Below are positions 57,760-64,000 of a stretch of 64,000 nucleotides of DNA, piece after piece. The notes under the pieces were generated by a model. The model did no database searches. It saw only the letters and a program-made list of their open reading frames with translations, and was not told the DNA's origin. Every line of letters starts with the position of its first letter. Position 1 is the first letter of the stretch. The DNA is taken from contig CALXHR010000003.1 of NCBI GenBank assembly GCA_944388175.1, positions 1 through 64,000 of the forward strand, in the 5' to 3' direction. The position numbers and the translations under genes were made by a program. Origin of the DNA: an uncultured Gemmiger sp. Lineage in GTDB: Bacteria; Bacillota; Clostridia; Oscillospirales; Ruminococcaceae.

Positions 57760-58251
57760 TCAGCCAAACAGGTCCTCATCGTCGCAGAGCTTGACATACC
57801 CCGCCGCTTTTACGGGGAAGGTATAGCGCTCCTCCCCTTCTTGCAGCGTGACGTTGCCGTCGGCGTCCAGCCCCTGCAAAATGCCGGCCACGTCGCGGCG
57901 GCCCGCCTCGTCGGGGCGGATAAGGTGCGCCGCGCATTTCTGCCCGCGCAGCGCCTCGTAGTGTTCGGGGCGGGTCAGCCGGCGGCCCAGGCCGGGGCTG
58001 CCGACCTCGAGGTAATAGCTCTGCTCGATGGGGTCGGCTTCGTCCAGCAGCGGGTCAATAGCGCGGGAGACCGCCTCGCAGGTGTCGGTGTCCAGCGGCG
58101 CGTCGCGGTCGATGAGCACGCGCAGGAACCAGTCCGGCCCTTCTTTTTCAAAGCGGACGTCCCACAGGCGCAGGCCCATGCCCTCGACCGTGGGGCGCAC
58201 GAGCGCTTCGACCGTTTTGGCCGCGCCGCCGCTGTTTTGCTGTTTTGCCAT
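57760..58251 (-). CDS. rimP: Ribosome maturation factor RimP
   Basis: 163 residues. Needed for 30S subunit maturation. VEGMGLRLWDVRFEKEGPDW and YYLEVGSPGLGRRLTRPEHY are diagnostic. First gene of the leftward operon reaching to ribF. ATG after GGAGCAACTGC. Confidence 0.94.
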   Translation of the reverse strand: MAKQQNSGGAAKTVEALVRPTVEGMGLRLWDVRFEKEGPDWFLRVLIDRDAPLDTDTCEAVSRAIDPLLDEADPIEQSYYLEVGSPGLGRRLTRPEHYEALRGQKCAAHLIRPDEAGRRDVAGILQGLDADGNVTLQEGEERYTFPVKAAGYVKLCDDEDLFG

Positions 58252-58335
58252 GCAGTTGCTCCTTACAGTTGCCTATCATAAAAAGAAAGCGGACCTTGGC
58301 GGCCCACTTTCCAAAAACGATCATCGAACAGTAAG

Positions 58336-58364
58336 ACTATACCACACCGCCGCGCAAAATGCAA
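58336..58364 (-). promoter_or_regulatory. Promoter of the rimP-nusA-infB operon
   Basis: On the minus strand TTGCAT and TATAGT are spaced by 17 bases, 85 bases upstream of rimP; GGTGTGG precedes the -10 box. Confidence 0.78.
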
Positions 58365-58438
58365 GCCCTTGCGGCCGAAAAATGCGCCGCAAGCGGCATT
58401 TTGCGGCGTTTTGGGGGCTTCAGACCACCCGTTTGCGG

Positions 58439-58483
58439 TTGACGGCGGCATGATATCGTATTATAATATCATTAAACGATATT
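58439..58483 (+). promoter_or_regulatory. Promoter and operator of the PadR operon
   Basis: TTGACG and TATAAT are spaced by 17 bases. AATATC-N7-GATATT (58465-58483) overlaps the -10 box and is a likely binding site for the PadR-type repressor. Confidence 0.78.
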
Positions 58484-58502
58484 GTTATACGAGGTGAACC
58501 CC

Positions 58503-58904
58503 ATGCCGAAACAGGCGCTGGAAAATTTGACGGAGTCGATGTTTTATGTGCTGATGGCTCTGACGCGCGGCGACGCCTGCGGGGCCGAGATCACCGCCTT
58601 TGCGGCCCAGGTATCCGGCGGGGCGGTGCGGCTGGGCCCGGCCACGCTGTACACGCTGCTGGCCCGCTTTGAAAAAGAGGGCTTTTTGACCGAGGCCGGT
58701 ACGGTGGGCTGCAAGCGTTACTACCGCCTGACGGCCGCCGGCAAAGCCGCCTATGAGGGCGAGCGCGCGCGCTTGCAGCGCTGCCTGGACGACGCCGCAC
58801 GGGCGGACATCACCGCCCCGGCCAGCCTGACGAAAGGAGCCGAGCACAATGAAAACGAGCGAGAGACAAACCGTGCGCCGTCTGCCGCCCTGCCCGCTGT
58901 ATGA
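58503..58904 (+). CDS. PadR-family transcriptional repressor
   Basis: 133 residues. FYVLMALTRGDACGAEITAF, LGPATLYTLLARFEKEGFLT and RYYRLTAAGKAAYE form the PadR winged helix. It probably represses its own operon via the palindrome over the -10 box. ATG after ACGAGGTGAACCCC. The C-terminus overlaps the next gene by 56 bases. Confidence 0.9.
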   Translation: MPKQALENLTESMFYVLMALTRGDACGAEITAFAAQVSGGAVRLGPATLYTLLARFEKEGFLTEAGTVGCKRYYRLTAAGKAAYEGERARLQRCLDDAARADITAPASLTKGAEHNENERETNRAPSAALPAV

Positions 58905-60039
58905 TGTAGAGCGCTACGAGAGTTGGCTGAACGACATGGCCGCCGTCGGGCTGTTTTTGCAGGCGCAGGGCGTGTTGGCGCGGTTTCGGCGCGGTACGCC
59001 CGCCCCGGTGCGCTACCGCTTGACGGCCGCCCGGCTGAAAGGCAGCGCGTTCGACTTTTTGCCCACCGCCCCGCTGCAGGAAGAACGCACCCTGTATGCC
59101 GAGAGCGGCTGGCAGTTCGTCTGCGCACGCGGGGAATTTTTCATCTACGGCTGCCTGGACCCCGACGCGCCCGAACTGCACACCGACCCCGCCGTACAGG
59201 CGCTGAGCCTGAAAATGGCAAGGCGCACCGCCTGGAGTTCCTTTGCGGGCGTACTGCTCAATGTGGTGGTGCAGGCCGTGTTGTGGTCCCGCCGCACGCC
59301 GCTTTTGCTGCTGGTGGAGCAGCCGCTGCCCGTCGTCTGCCTGCTGCTGTTCTGCTGCTGCATGCTGGGCCTGGCGCTGCGCGACCTGTACGCCGTTTTG
59401 CGCCTGACCCGCCGCCTGCGCCGCGGGCTGCCGCCCGACCACCGCCGCCCCTGGCGTGCGGCGGCCTGGCGGCACTATCTGGGTCTGGGGATCTCCTGGG
59501 CCTGCTTTCTGGCGGTGCTAGTTTCGCTGTTGGCCGCCTGGGCACAGCCTGACCCGCGCCGCCCGCTGGCCGAAAACGACGGGCCGTTCCCCTTTGCGCG
59601 GCTGACCGACCTGGCCGAAGGCACGCTGCTGGACAGTGAGACCGCCGCCGGGCAGAACACCATCGAGCGGCGCGCCTCGCCGCTGGCGCCGGTGATCTGG
59701 GAATGCCACGAGGACGGCATGCTACTGCAGGACGGCGAGCCGGCGCTGAACACCGTGCTGTCGACGGTGTACTACGAGACGGCAGCCCCCTGGATCGCCC
59801 GGCGGTTAGCGCCCGAGCTGTACCGGCGCGTCGAGGTCCTGGCCAGCGAGGCGCAGCCCCTGGCGCCGCTGCCCGGCATCGACGCCGCCTACGCCTACCG
59901 CGACGGCGACAGCGCTTTTTGCGTGTTGGTCCTGGTACAGGGCCGCCGCGTGGCGTGCAGCTGGTGGACCGACCCCGACGGCACGCTGGGGTTCGACCGG
60001 CTGGCCCCCAAGATGGCGGCGGTGTTTGCGCAGGGGTGA
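58849..60039 (+). CDS. DUF2812-family membrane protein
   Basis: 396 residues. The N-terminal part (PLYDVERYESWLNDMAAVGL, then PVRYRLT) is the DUF2812 pattern, often coded after PadR regulators. Three membrane segments lie near residues 125-150, 160-180 and 205-232. The remainder is an external or cytosolic domain of unknown function. PadR/DUF2812 pairs are thought to respond to envelope stress, but this is not established. ATG after GAAAGGAG inside the PadR gene. Confidence 0.82.
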   Translation: MKTSERQTVRRLPPCPLYDVERYESWLNDMAAVGLFLQAQGVLARFRRGTPAPVRYRLTAARLKGSAFDFLPTAPLQEERTLYAESGWQFVCARGEFFIYGCLDPDAPELHTDPAVQALSLKMARRTAWSSFAGVLLNVVVQAVLWSRRTPLLLLVEQPLPVVCLLLFCCCMLGLALRDLYAVLRLTRRLRRGLPPDHRRPWRAAAWRHYLGLGISWACFLAVLVSLLAAWAQPDPRRPLAENDGPFPFARLTDLAEGTLLDSETAAGQNTIERRASPLAPVIWECHEDGMLLQDGEPALNTVLSTVYYETAAPWIARRLAPELYRRVEVLASEAQPLAPLPGIDAAYAYRDGDSAFCVLVLVQGRRVACSWWTDPDGTLGFDRLAPKMAAVFAQG

Positions 60040-60077
60040 TGCCAAAGCCGCCCTGCGCCCTTGCTGGCGATACACGA

Positions 60078-60116
60078 ACACGCCCGCCCGGGCCGTTGGC
60101 CCGGGCGGGCGTGTTT
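60078..60116. terminator. Bidirectional terminator between DUF2812 gene and aminopeptidase
   Basis: AACACGCCCGCCCGGGCC pairs with its complement around GTTG, followed by TTTTC. Confidence 0.9.
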
Positions 60117-60139
60117 TCACTTTTTATAGGGGCAGGCCA

Positions 60140-61375
60140 TCAAAACGCCCACTCGCCGTTCTCGAAGATAGTGACCTCGCGGCCGTCTTTGGTCACGCCG
60201 GTGACGTGGGTGTCGGGCGCGCCGATCATGACATCCTCGTGGATGGCGGAGTCGTTGAGGCCTTTTTCCAGCAGCTGGGCGCGCGTCAGCGAAGCGCCGC
60301 CCTTGATGTTGGTGGGGTAGCCCGCGCCGAACGCGATGTGGCAGGCGGCGTTTTCGTCAAACAGCGTGTTATAGAACAGCACGCCGCTGCGGTTGATGGG
60401 GCTGGACGCCGGGACGAGCGCGATCTCGCCGATGCGGTCGGCGTTTTCGTCGGTGGCCAGCAGCTCGGCCAGCAGGGCGGCGTTTTTCTCGGCCCCGTGC
60501 TCGACGACTTTGCCGTCCTTAAAGGTGACGTGCCAGCCCTCGATGAGCTGCCCGTTGTAGGCGTAGGGTTTGGTGCCGTAGACGATGCCGTCGACGCGGG
60601 CGCGGTCCGGCGCGCAGAAGACTTCCTCGGTCGGGACGTTGGCGATGAACTCGATGCCGCGCTCCGACTTGCTGGACGCGCCCTCCCAGGTGGCGTCCTG
60701 CGCCAGGCCGATGGTCAGGTCGGTGCCGTTGCCGCTGGTGATGTGCACGCGGTCGAGGTCCCAGGCGTTGAGCTGGTCGCGGCGGGCCGACGTTTTGGCG
60801 ACATGTTCACGCCAGGCGGCGACGGGGTCGCCGGTGGAAACGCGGCAGACGTCAAAGATGACTTCCCACAGTTTTTCCATCGCTTCTTCGACGGGCAGGC
60901 CGGGGAACACCTTGGCCGCCCAGCCGGGGGCCGGCACCGCGACGACGCACCACTGCACGCGGTCGTTCATCGTGTACTCCTGCCAGGGTTTCATGGCGGT
61001 GCGGCGCGCCAGGTTGACGCGGTTGACCTTGCCGGCGTCCAGCCCCGCCAAAGCCTCGGGGTCCGCCGCATGGATGGCCAGCGTACAGCAGCCGTCGGGG
61101 TCCTCGGCATAATCGAGGTAGCTGCGCAGCTCGTAGGGTTTGAGCTCGCAGAGGTCGCTTTCCTGCGCAAGTTCCATGTGCAGGCGGGTGAGCTGGTCAT
61201 CCTCCCACCGGACAACGACGTGCTTGGCGCCGGCTTCGTACCCGGCGCGCACGCAGGCGTGGGCAAACGCCGGCATGGTGACCGGGCAGCGCACAATAAA
61301 GTTCTGGCGCGGGCGTACGTTGACGCCCACCTTGACGATAAAATCAGCATACAGCTGCAAATACTGCTGGTTCAT
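60140..61375 (-). CDS. M29-family aminopeptidase
   Basis: 411 residues. Metal-dependent aminopeptidase (AmpS/aminopeptidase T type) that trims peptides in the cytosol. NRSGVLFYNTLFDENAACHI, AFGAGYPTN, VPTEEVFCAPDR and DGREVTIFENGEW are conserved family segments containing the metal-binding residues. ATG after AAAAAGGAG; a longer open frame upstream lacks a start signal. Confidence 0.92.
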   Translation of the reverse strand: MNQQYLQLYADFIVKVGVNVRPRQNFIVRCPVTMPAFAHACVRAGYEAGAKHVVVRWEDDQLTRLHMELAQESDLCELKPYELRSYLDYAEDPDGCCTLAIHAADPEALAGLDAGKVNRVNLARRTAMKPWQEYTMNDRVQWCVVAVPAPGWAAKVFPGLPVEEAMEKLWEVIFDVCRVSTGDPVAAWREHVAKTSARRDQLNAWDLDRVHITSGNGTDLTIGLAQDATWEGASSKSERGIEFIANVPTEEVFCAPDRARVDGIVYGTKPYAYNGQLIEGWHVTFKDGKVVEHGAEKNAALLAELLATDENADRIGEIALVPASSPINRSGVLFYNTLFDENAACHIAFGAGYPTNIKGGASLTRAQLLEKGLNDSAIHEDVMIGAPDTHVTGVTKDGREVTIFENGEWAF

Positions 61376-61447
61376 GGGTGCAAACTCCTTTTTGTTCTTT
61401 TCATTTTCCTTAGTATACACCATTTGCCGCCAAAAGTGTAGCGCCGC

Positions 61448-61482
61448 ACAAAAAAAGCAGGCTGCCCCGCCGGGCAGCCTGC
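61448..61482 (-). terminator. murC terminator
   Basis: GCAGGCTGCCC pairs with GGGCAGCCTGC around CGCC, followed on the minus strand by seven or more T. Confidence 0.93.
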
Positions 61483-61501
61483 CGCAAAATCCATCGTTGT
61501 G

Positions 61502-62869
61502 TTATTGGACCATGAGGTCGGCGGCTTTGTAGAGGTCGCCGCAGCTCATGCAGACGACGAGGTCGCCCTCGCCGGCGTTCTGTTTGACCCAGTTGGCCGC
61601 GCCTTCCAGCCCGTCGACGACGACGCTGCCGGGGATTTTGGCCGCCAGCTGCTGCGAAGTCACGGTGCCGTCGTCCGTCTCGCGCCCGCCCATGATGGGC
61701 AGCAGCACGGTCTGGTCGGCCTGGCGCAGCACTGTGGCAAAATCGTCCATCAGCATCTTGGTGCGGCTGTAGGTGAACGGCTGGTGCACGGCGATGACGC
61801 GCTTATAGCCCATCTTTTTGGCGGTGGCCAGCGTGGCGGTCAGTTCCGCCGGGTGGTGGGCGTAATCGTCGACGATGACGGCACCGTTGCACTCGCCCTT
61901 GATCTCGAACCGGCGGCCGGTGCCGTGGAACGCTTCGGCCGCGCGGGCGGCGTCCTCGGGCTTAAGGCCCAGCGGGCGCACGCAGCAGCACATGGCCAGC
62001 GCGTTATAAATGTTGTGGTAGCCCGGCACGCCCAGGCGGATGTGCGCAAAATTCTCGCCCAGTTCCAGCACGTCGAACTCATAGAACCCGGGCTTATACT
62101 CGCCGATGTTGACGGCGCGGAAGCGCGCTTCCTCATGGATGCCGAAGCTGAGGACCGGACGGTCGATGGAGTTCATGACGTCCAGCGTGTTGCGGTCGTC
62201 CATGTTGAACACGACGTTGCGGGACAGCAGCGCGAACTTTTGGAACGCGAGCTTGAGCTGGCCCATGGTACCGTAGTACTCCAGATGGTCGTTGTCGATG
62301 TTGAGGATGACGCCGACGGCGCAGGTCAGGTGCAAAAAGGTCTCGTGGTACTCGCACGCTTCGATGACGGCGCTGGGGCCGTTGCCGGCCTTGCCGTACC
62401 CGCCGATAAGCGGCAGCTTGCCGCCGATGACGGCGGCCGGGTCGCGCCCGGCAAGTTCCAGCATGGTGGTAATCATGCCGGAGGTTGTGGTTTTGCCGTG
62501 GGTGCCGGCCACGCCGACGGTCTGCGAATGCATGCGGCTGACATAGCCCAGCAGGATGCTGCGCTCGACCGCCTTGATGCCGCGCGCACGGGCGGCTTTG
62601 AGTTCGGGGTTATCGTCGTGGATGGCGGCGCTGTACACCACCAGCTGCGCGTCGCCCAGGTTGGCCGCGTCGTGGCCGATGGTCACCGTGACGCCCAGCG
62701 CGCGCTCGGCCTCGGTGTTTTTGGTTTCCTCGACGTCGGAGCCGGTGATGGTATACCCGCGTGCGTGCAGGATCTGGATCAGCGGAAAGGTACCGGAACC
62801 GCCGCAGCCGATAAAATGGACGGTCTTGACGCCGTCGAGCAGTTTCGGGTCGAACATCATATAGTTCAT
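61502..62869 (-). CDS. murC: UDP-N-acetylmuramate--L-alanine ligase
   Basis: 455 residues. Adds L-alanine to UDP-MurNAc in peptidoglycan synthesis. HFIGCGGSGTFPLIQIL (UDP-binding Gly-rich loop), GTHGKTTTSGM (ATP loop near 115), NIDNDHLEYYG and DDYAHHPAEL are diagnostic. ATG after GAGGTGACCGTTCC. No other mur gene is adjacent. Confidence 0.95.
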   Translation of the reverse strand: MNYMMFDPKLLDGVKTVHFIGCGGSGTFPLIQILHARGYTITGSDVEETKNTEAERALGVTVTIGHDAANLGDAQLVVYSAAIHDDNPELKAARARGIKAVERSILLGYVSRMHSQTVGVAGTHGKTTTSGMITTMLELAGRDPAAVIGGKLPLIGGYGKAGNGPSAVIEACEYHETFLHLTCAVGVILNIDNDHLEYYGTMGQLKLAFQKFALLSRNVVFNMDDRNTLDVMNSIDRPVLSFGIHEEARFRAVNIGEYKPGFYEFDVLELGENFAHIRLGVPGYHNIYNALAMCCCVRPLGLKPEDAARAAEAFHGTGRRFEIKGECNGAVIVDDYAHHPAELTATLATAKKMGYKRVIAVHQPFTYSRTKMLMDDFATVLRQADQTVLLPIMGGRETDDGTVTSQQLAAKIPGSVVVDGLEGAANWVKQNAGEGDLVVCMSCGDLYKAADLMVQ

Positions 62870-62913
62870 GGAACGGTCACCTCAAAGCCTGTCTTACGTT
62901 TACGCAGCAATAT

Positions 62914-62942
62914 GGTATAATTATAATCTTTTTTTTGTGCAA
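62914..62942 (-). promoter_or_regulatory. Putative murC promoter
   Basis: On the minus strand TTGCAC and TATACC are spaced by 17 bases, 45 bases upstream of murC, in an A+T-rich gap. A TATAAT also lies within the spacer. Confidence 0.6.
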
Positions 62943-62968
62943 AAGAAACACTTTCCCAAAATTTTTGG

Positions 62969-62974
62969 TATAAT
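62969..62974 (+). promoter_or_regulatory. -10 box (TATAAT) upstream of the small gene
   Basis: A perfect TATAAT 53 bases before the start of the next plus-strand gene; no clear -35 box. Confidence 0.45.
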
Positions 62975-63026
62975 AACAGAAAAGATTTCCACAATTCGGG
63001 TATTTTGACAAGTGGGAGGGTTCTGT

Positions 63027-63248
63027 ATGGCAAAAATCGTGTGGGGCACCGACCCCCTGGCTTTGCAGCGGCTGGGGCAGGCGGAACACCCCTGCCCGCT
63101 GTCCGTTGCGGAATTGGCCCGCCTGGGCATCCCGGCGCGCAAAATCCCCCGCGTGCGGGCCGAGCTGGCCCGCCTGGCCGCCGACGACGCTGTGCCGCGC
63201 GCCGCGCTACCGGCGTTAGCGCTGCGCATTGCCCGGCAGTTGCTGTAA
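63027..63248 (+). CDS. Small helical protein, unknown
   Basis: 73 residues, with HPCPLSVAELARLGIPARKI followed by an Arg/Ala-rich helix. ATG after GTGGGAGGG. A -10 box lies upstream and the 3' end overlaps the convergent membrane protein gene by 33 bases. No family recognised; the order PLSVAELARLGIPxRKIPRVR hints at a small nucleic-acid-binding helix bundle, which is a guess. Confidence 0.6.
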   Translation: MAKIVWGTDPLALQRLGQAEHPCPLSVAELARLGIPARKIPRVRAELARLAADDAVPRAALPALALRIARQLL

Positions 63249-64000
63249 CGGCCGTTTTTTGCGTTTTTCGCGCAGCCAGAACACCAGCAGGCCGCCGAGC
63301 GTCGCCAGCGAGACCAGTTCGGCCGCCCGCCACAGGGGCGGTTCCTGGTAGGTCACCGTGAAAGAACCGCTGTACCCGCCGGGCACCGTCAGCACGATCA
63401 AACCGTTTTCGTCCGTCGTCAGCGGCCACGGCGCGCCTTGCGCATCGACGGCGCGGTAATGGTTGTAGTGGAAAATGGGCAACGCGACGCTGGCTTCGCT
63501 GTCGCCGGTATTTTCCAGCGTGATATGCGCCGCGCCCTGCGTTTTGTCATACCACTTGACCAACAGCGCTTCGTCCTGCGGCTGCGGGCGGGGATAGTTC
63601 AGGTCCACCTCGCGGGAAAGGAGGTACTCCCCCACGCCCACCGCGTTGCGGTCATTTTCCGACAGCGTATAGCAGGGGTCCAGGTCCCGCAGCTGGTACA
63701 CCGTATGGTACATCATGCCGGATACGACGACCGCCGCCGACAGCAGGACCGACAGTGCCGGGGCATACAGCGCCCTTTTGTACCGGCGGAGCAGTTCCAG
63801 CGCCGCCGCCGTTGCGACCGCCAGGCAGACCGACGCGATCGTCAGATACCGCCAGGGGAACTGCACCGCCGTCGCCAGGCGGTGCGCCTGCGTCTGGTAG
63901 AGATGGCTCAAAAGCGCATCCCAGGGGAATTTATCCCACGCCAGCACAACCGCAACCCCGCCCAGCAATACGCTGTAGTGCAAAACGCCCTGCAGCGTTT
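63216..64000 (-). CDS. YfhO-like/PTPS-related membrane protein (5' part outside window)
   Basis: The visible C-terminal 261 residues include membrane helices near the start and end and the segment TAVQFPWRYLTIASVCLAVA. The QFPWR motif is characteristic of the polytopic YfhO/6-pyruvoyl-tetrahydropterin-synthase-related family linked to cell-surface glycan modification. After an extracytoplasmic beta-rich domain (VALPIFHYNHYRAVD, GGYSGSFTVTY) it ends in one helix and a basic tail (LREKRKKR). The frame stays open to the window edge, so the start is not seen. Confidence 0.78.
   Translation of the reverse strand, partial: TLQGVLHYSVLLGGVAVVLAWDKFPWDALLSHLYQTQAHRLATAVQFPWRYLTIASVCLAVATAAALELLRRYKRALYAPALSVLLSAAVVVSGMMYHTVYQLRDLDPCYTLSENDRNAVGVGEYLLSREVDLNYPRPQPQDEALLVKWYDKTQGAAHITLENTGDSEASVALPIFHYNHYRAVDAQGAPWPLTTDENGLIVLTVPGGYSGSFTVTYQEPPLWRAAELVSLATLGGLLVFWLREKRKKRPLQQLPGNAQR

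Noticed and set aside
62866-63429. 187-codon minus-strand frame between murC and the YfhO-like gene
   Set aside because: Crosses an A+T-rich promoter region and an opposite-strand gene with a proper ribosome site; no motif.

Overview
The window reads as chromosomal DNA of a GC-rich Clostridia member, probably Oscillospiraceae/Ruminococcaceae (Faecalibacterium, Gemmiger or Subdoligranulum type). This is inferred from the strong GGAGG ribosome sites, the Gram-positive gene orders (rimP-nusA-ylxR-ylxQ-infB-rbfA-nrnA-truB-ribF with rpsO-pnp; dnaD-like plus helicase loader; sdpR/sdpI-like pair) and the high-GC, low-A+T coding bias. No ribosomal RNA gene or other taxonomic marker is present, so the genus is not proven.

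Layout. (1) 1-7072, host: an aldo/keto reductase running off the left edge, a lipoprotein peptidyl-prolyl isomerase, a tandem terminator-like repeat patch, an ArsR-type repressor with an SdpI-type membrane protein, a CarD-like regulator, a phosphoribosyltransferase-like protein, and a DnaD-like protein with a DnaC/DnaI-type helicase loader. (2) 7073-39854, an integrated siphovirus-type prophage of about 32.8 kb, bounded by a 24-bp direct repeat made from the 3' end of a tRNA-Pro(CGG) gene. (3) 39834-64000, host: tRNA-Pro and tRNA-Gln, pfkA, a tyrosine phosphatase, a 1-phosphofructokinase-family kinase, a GltD-like oxidoreductase, tmcAL, ackA, the long translation/RNA superoperon read leftward from rimP to pnp, a PadR/DUF2812 pair, an M29 aminopeptidase, murC, a small unknown gene and the end of a YfhO-like membrane protein.

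Prophage organisation. The integrase lies against the left attachment site. Next to it is a leftward, more A+T-rich lysogeny-side cassette: a ThsB-like TIR protein, a SLATT-type (DUF4231) two-helix membrane protein, a TM2/PH protein, a DUF4177 protein and a PH-domain protein. A self-cleaving CI/LexA-type repressor and a Cro-like protein face each other across two consensus-like promoters and four 18-bp operators. The rightward early region carries small regulators, a AAA NTPase, a nuclease, an SF2 helicase, an SSB-like protein and a PrimPol/SF3-helicase replication protein, followed at once by eight iterated TGTGGTGGGT motifs that look like a replication origin. Two paralogous ArpU/DUF1492-type regulators precede the terminase. 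Head and tail genes follow in order (terminase, portal, MuF protein with a nuclease-like toxin tail, scaffold, capsid, connectors, tail tube, chaperones, tape measure). The tail-tip and receptor-binding genes that should come next are missing: a nine-codon stub and a 170-bp inverted-repeat element stand in their place, directly before endolysin and holin. The prophage is therefore probably defective for making infectious particles, while its repressor and defence-like cassette remain intact.

The most interesting points are the predicted TIR + SLATT defence pair with a small phage gene on the opposite strand inside it, the iteron-like origin, a Cys-rich gene nested out of frame in a 665-residue protein, the MuF toxin tail, and the deletion scar with nested inverted repeats. 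All functional names rest on motif recognition by eye; no database search was run.
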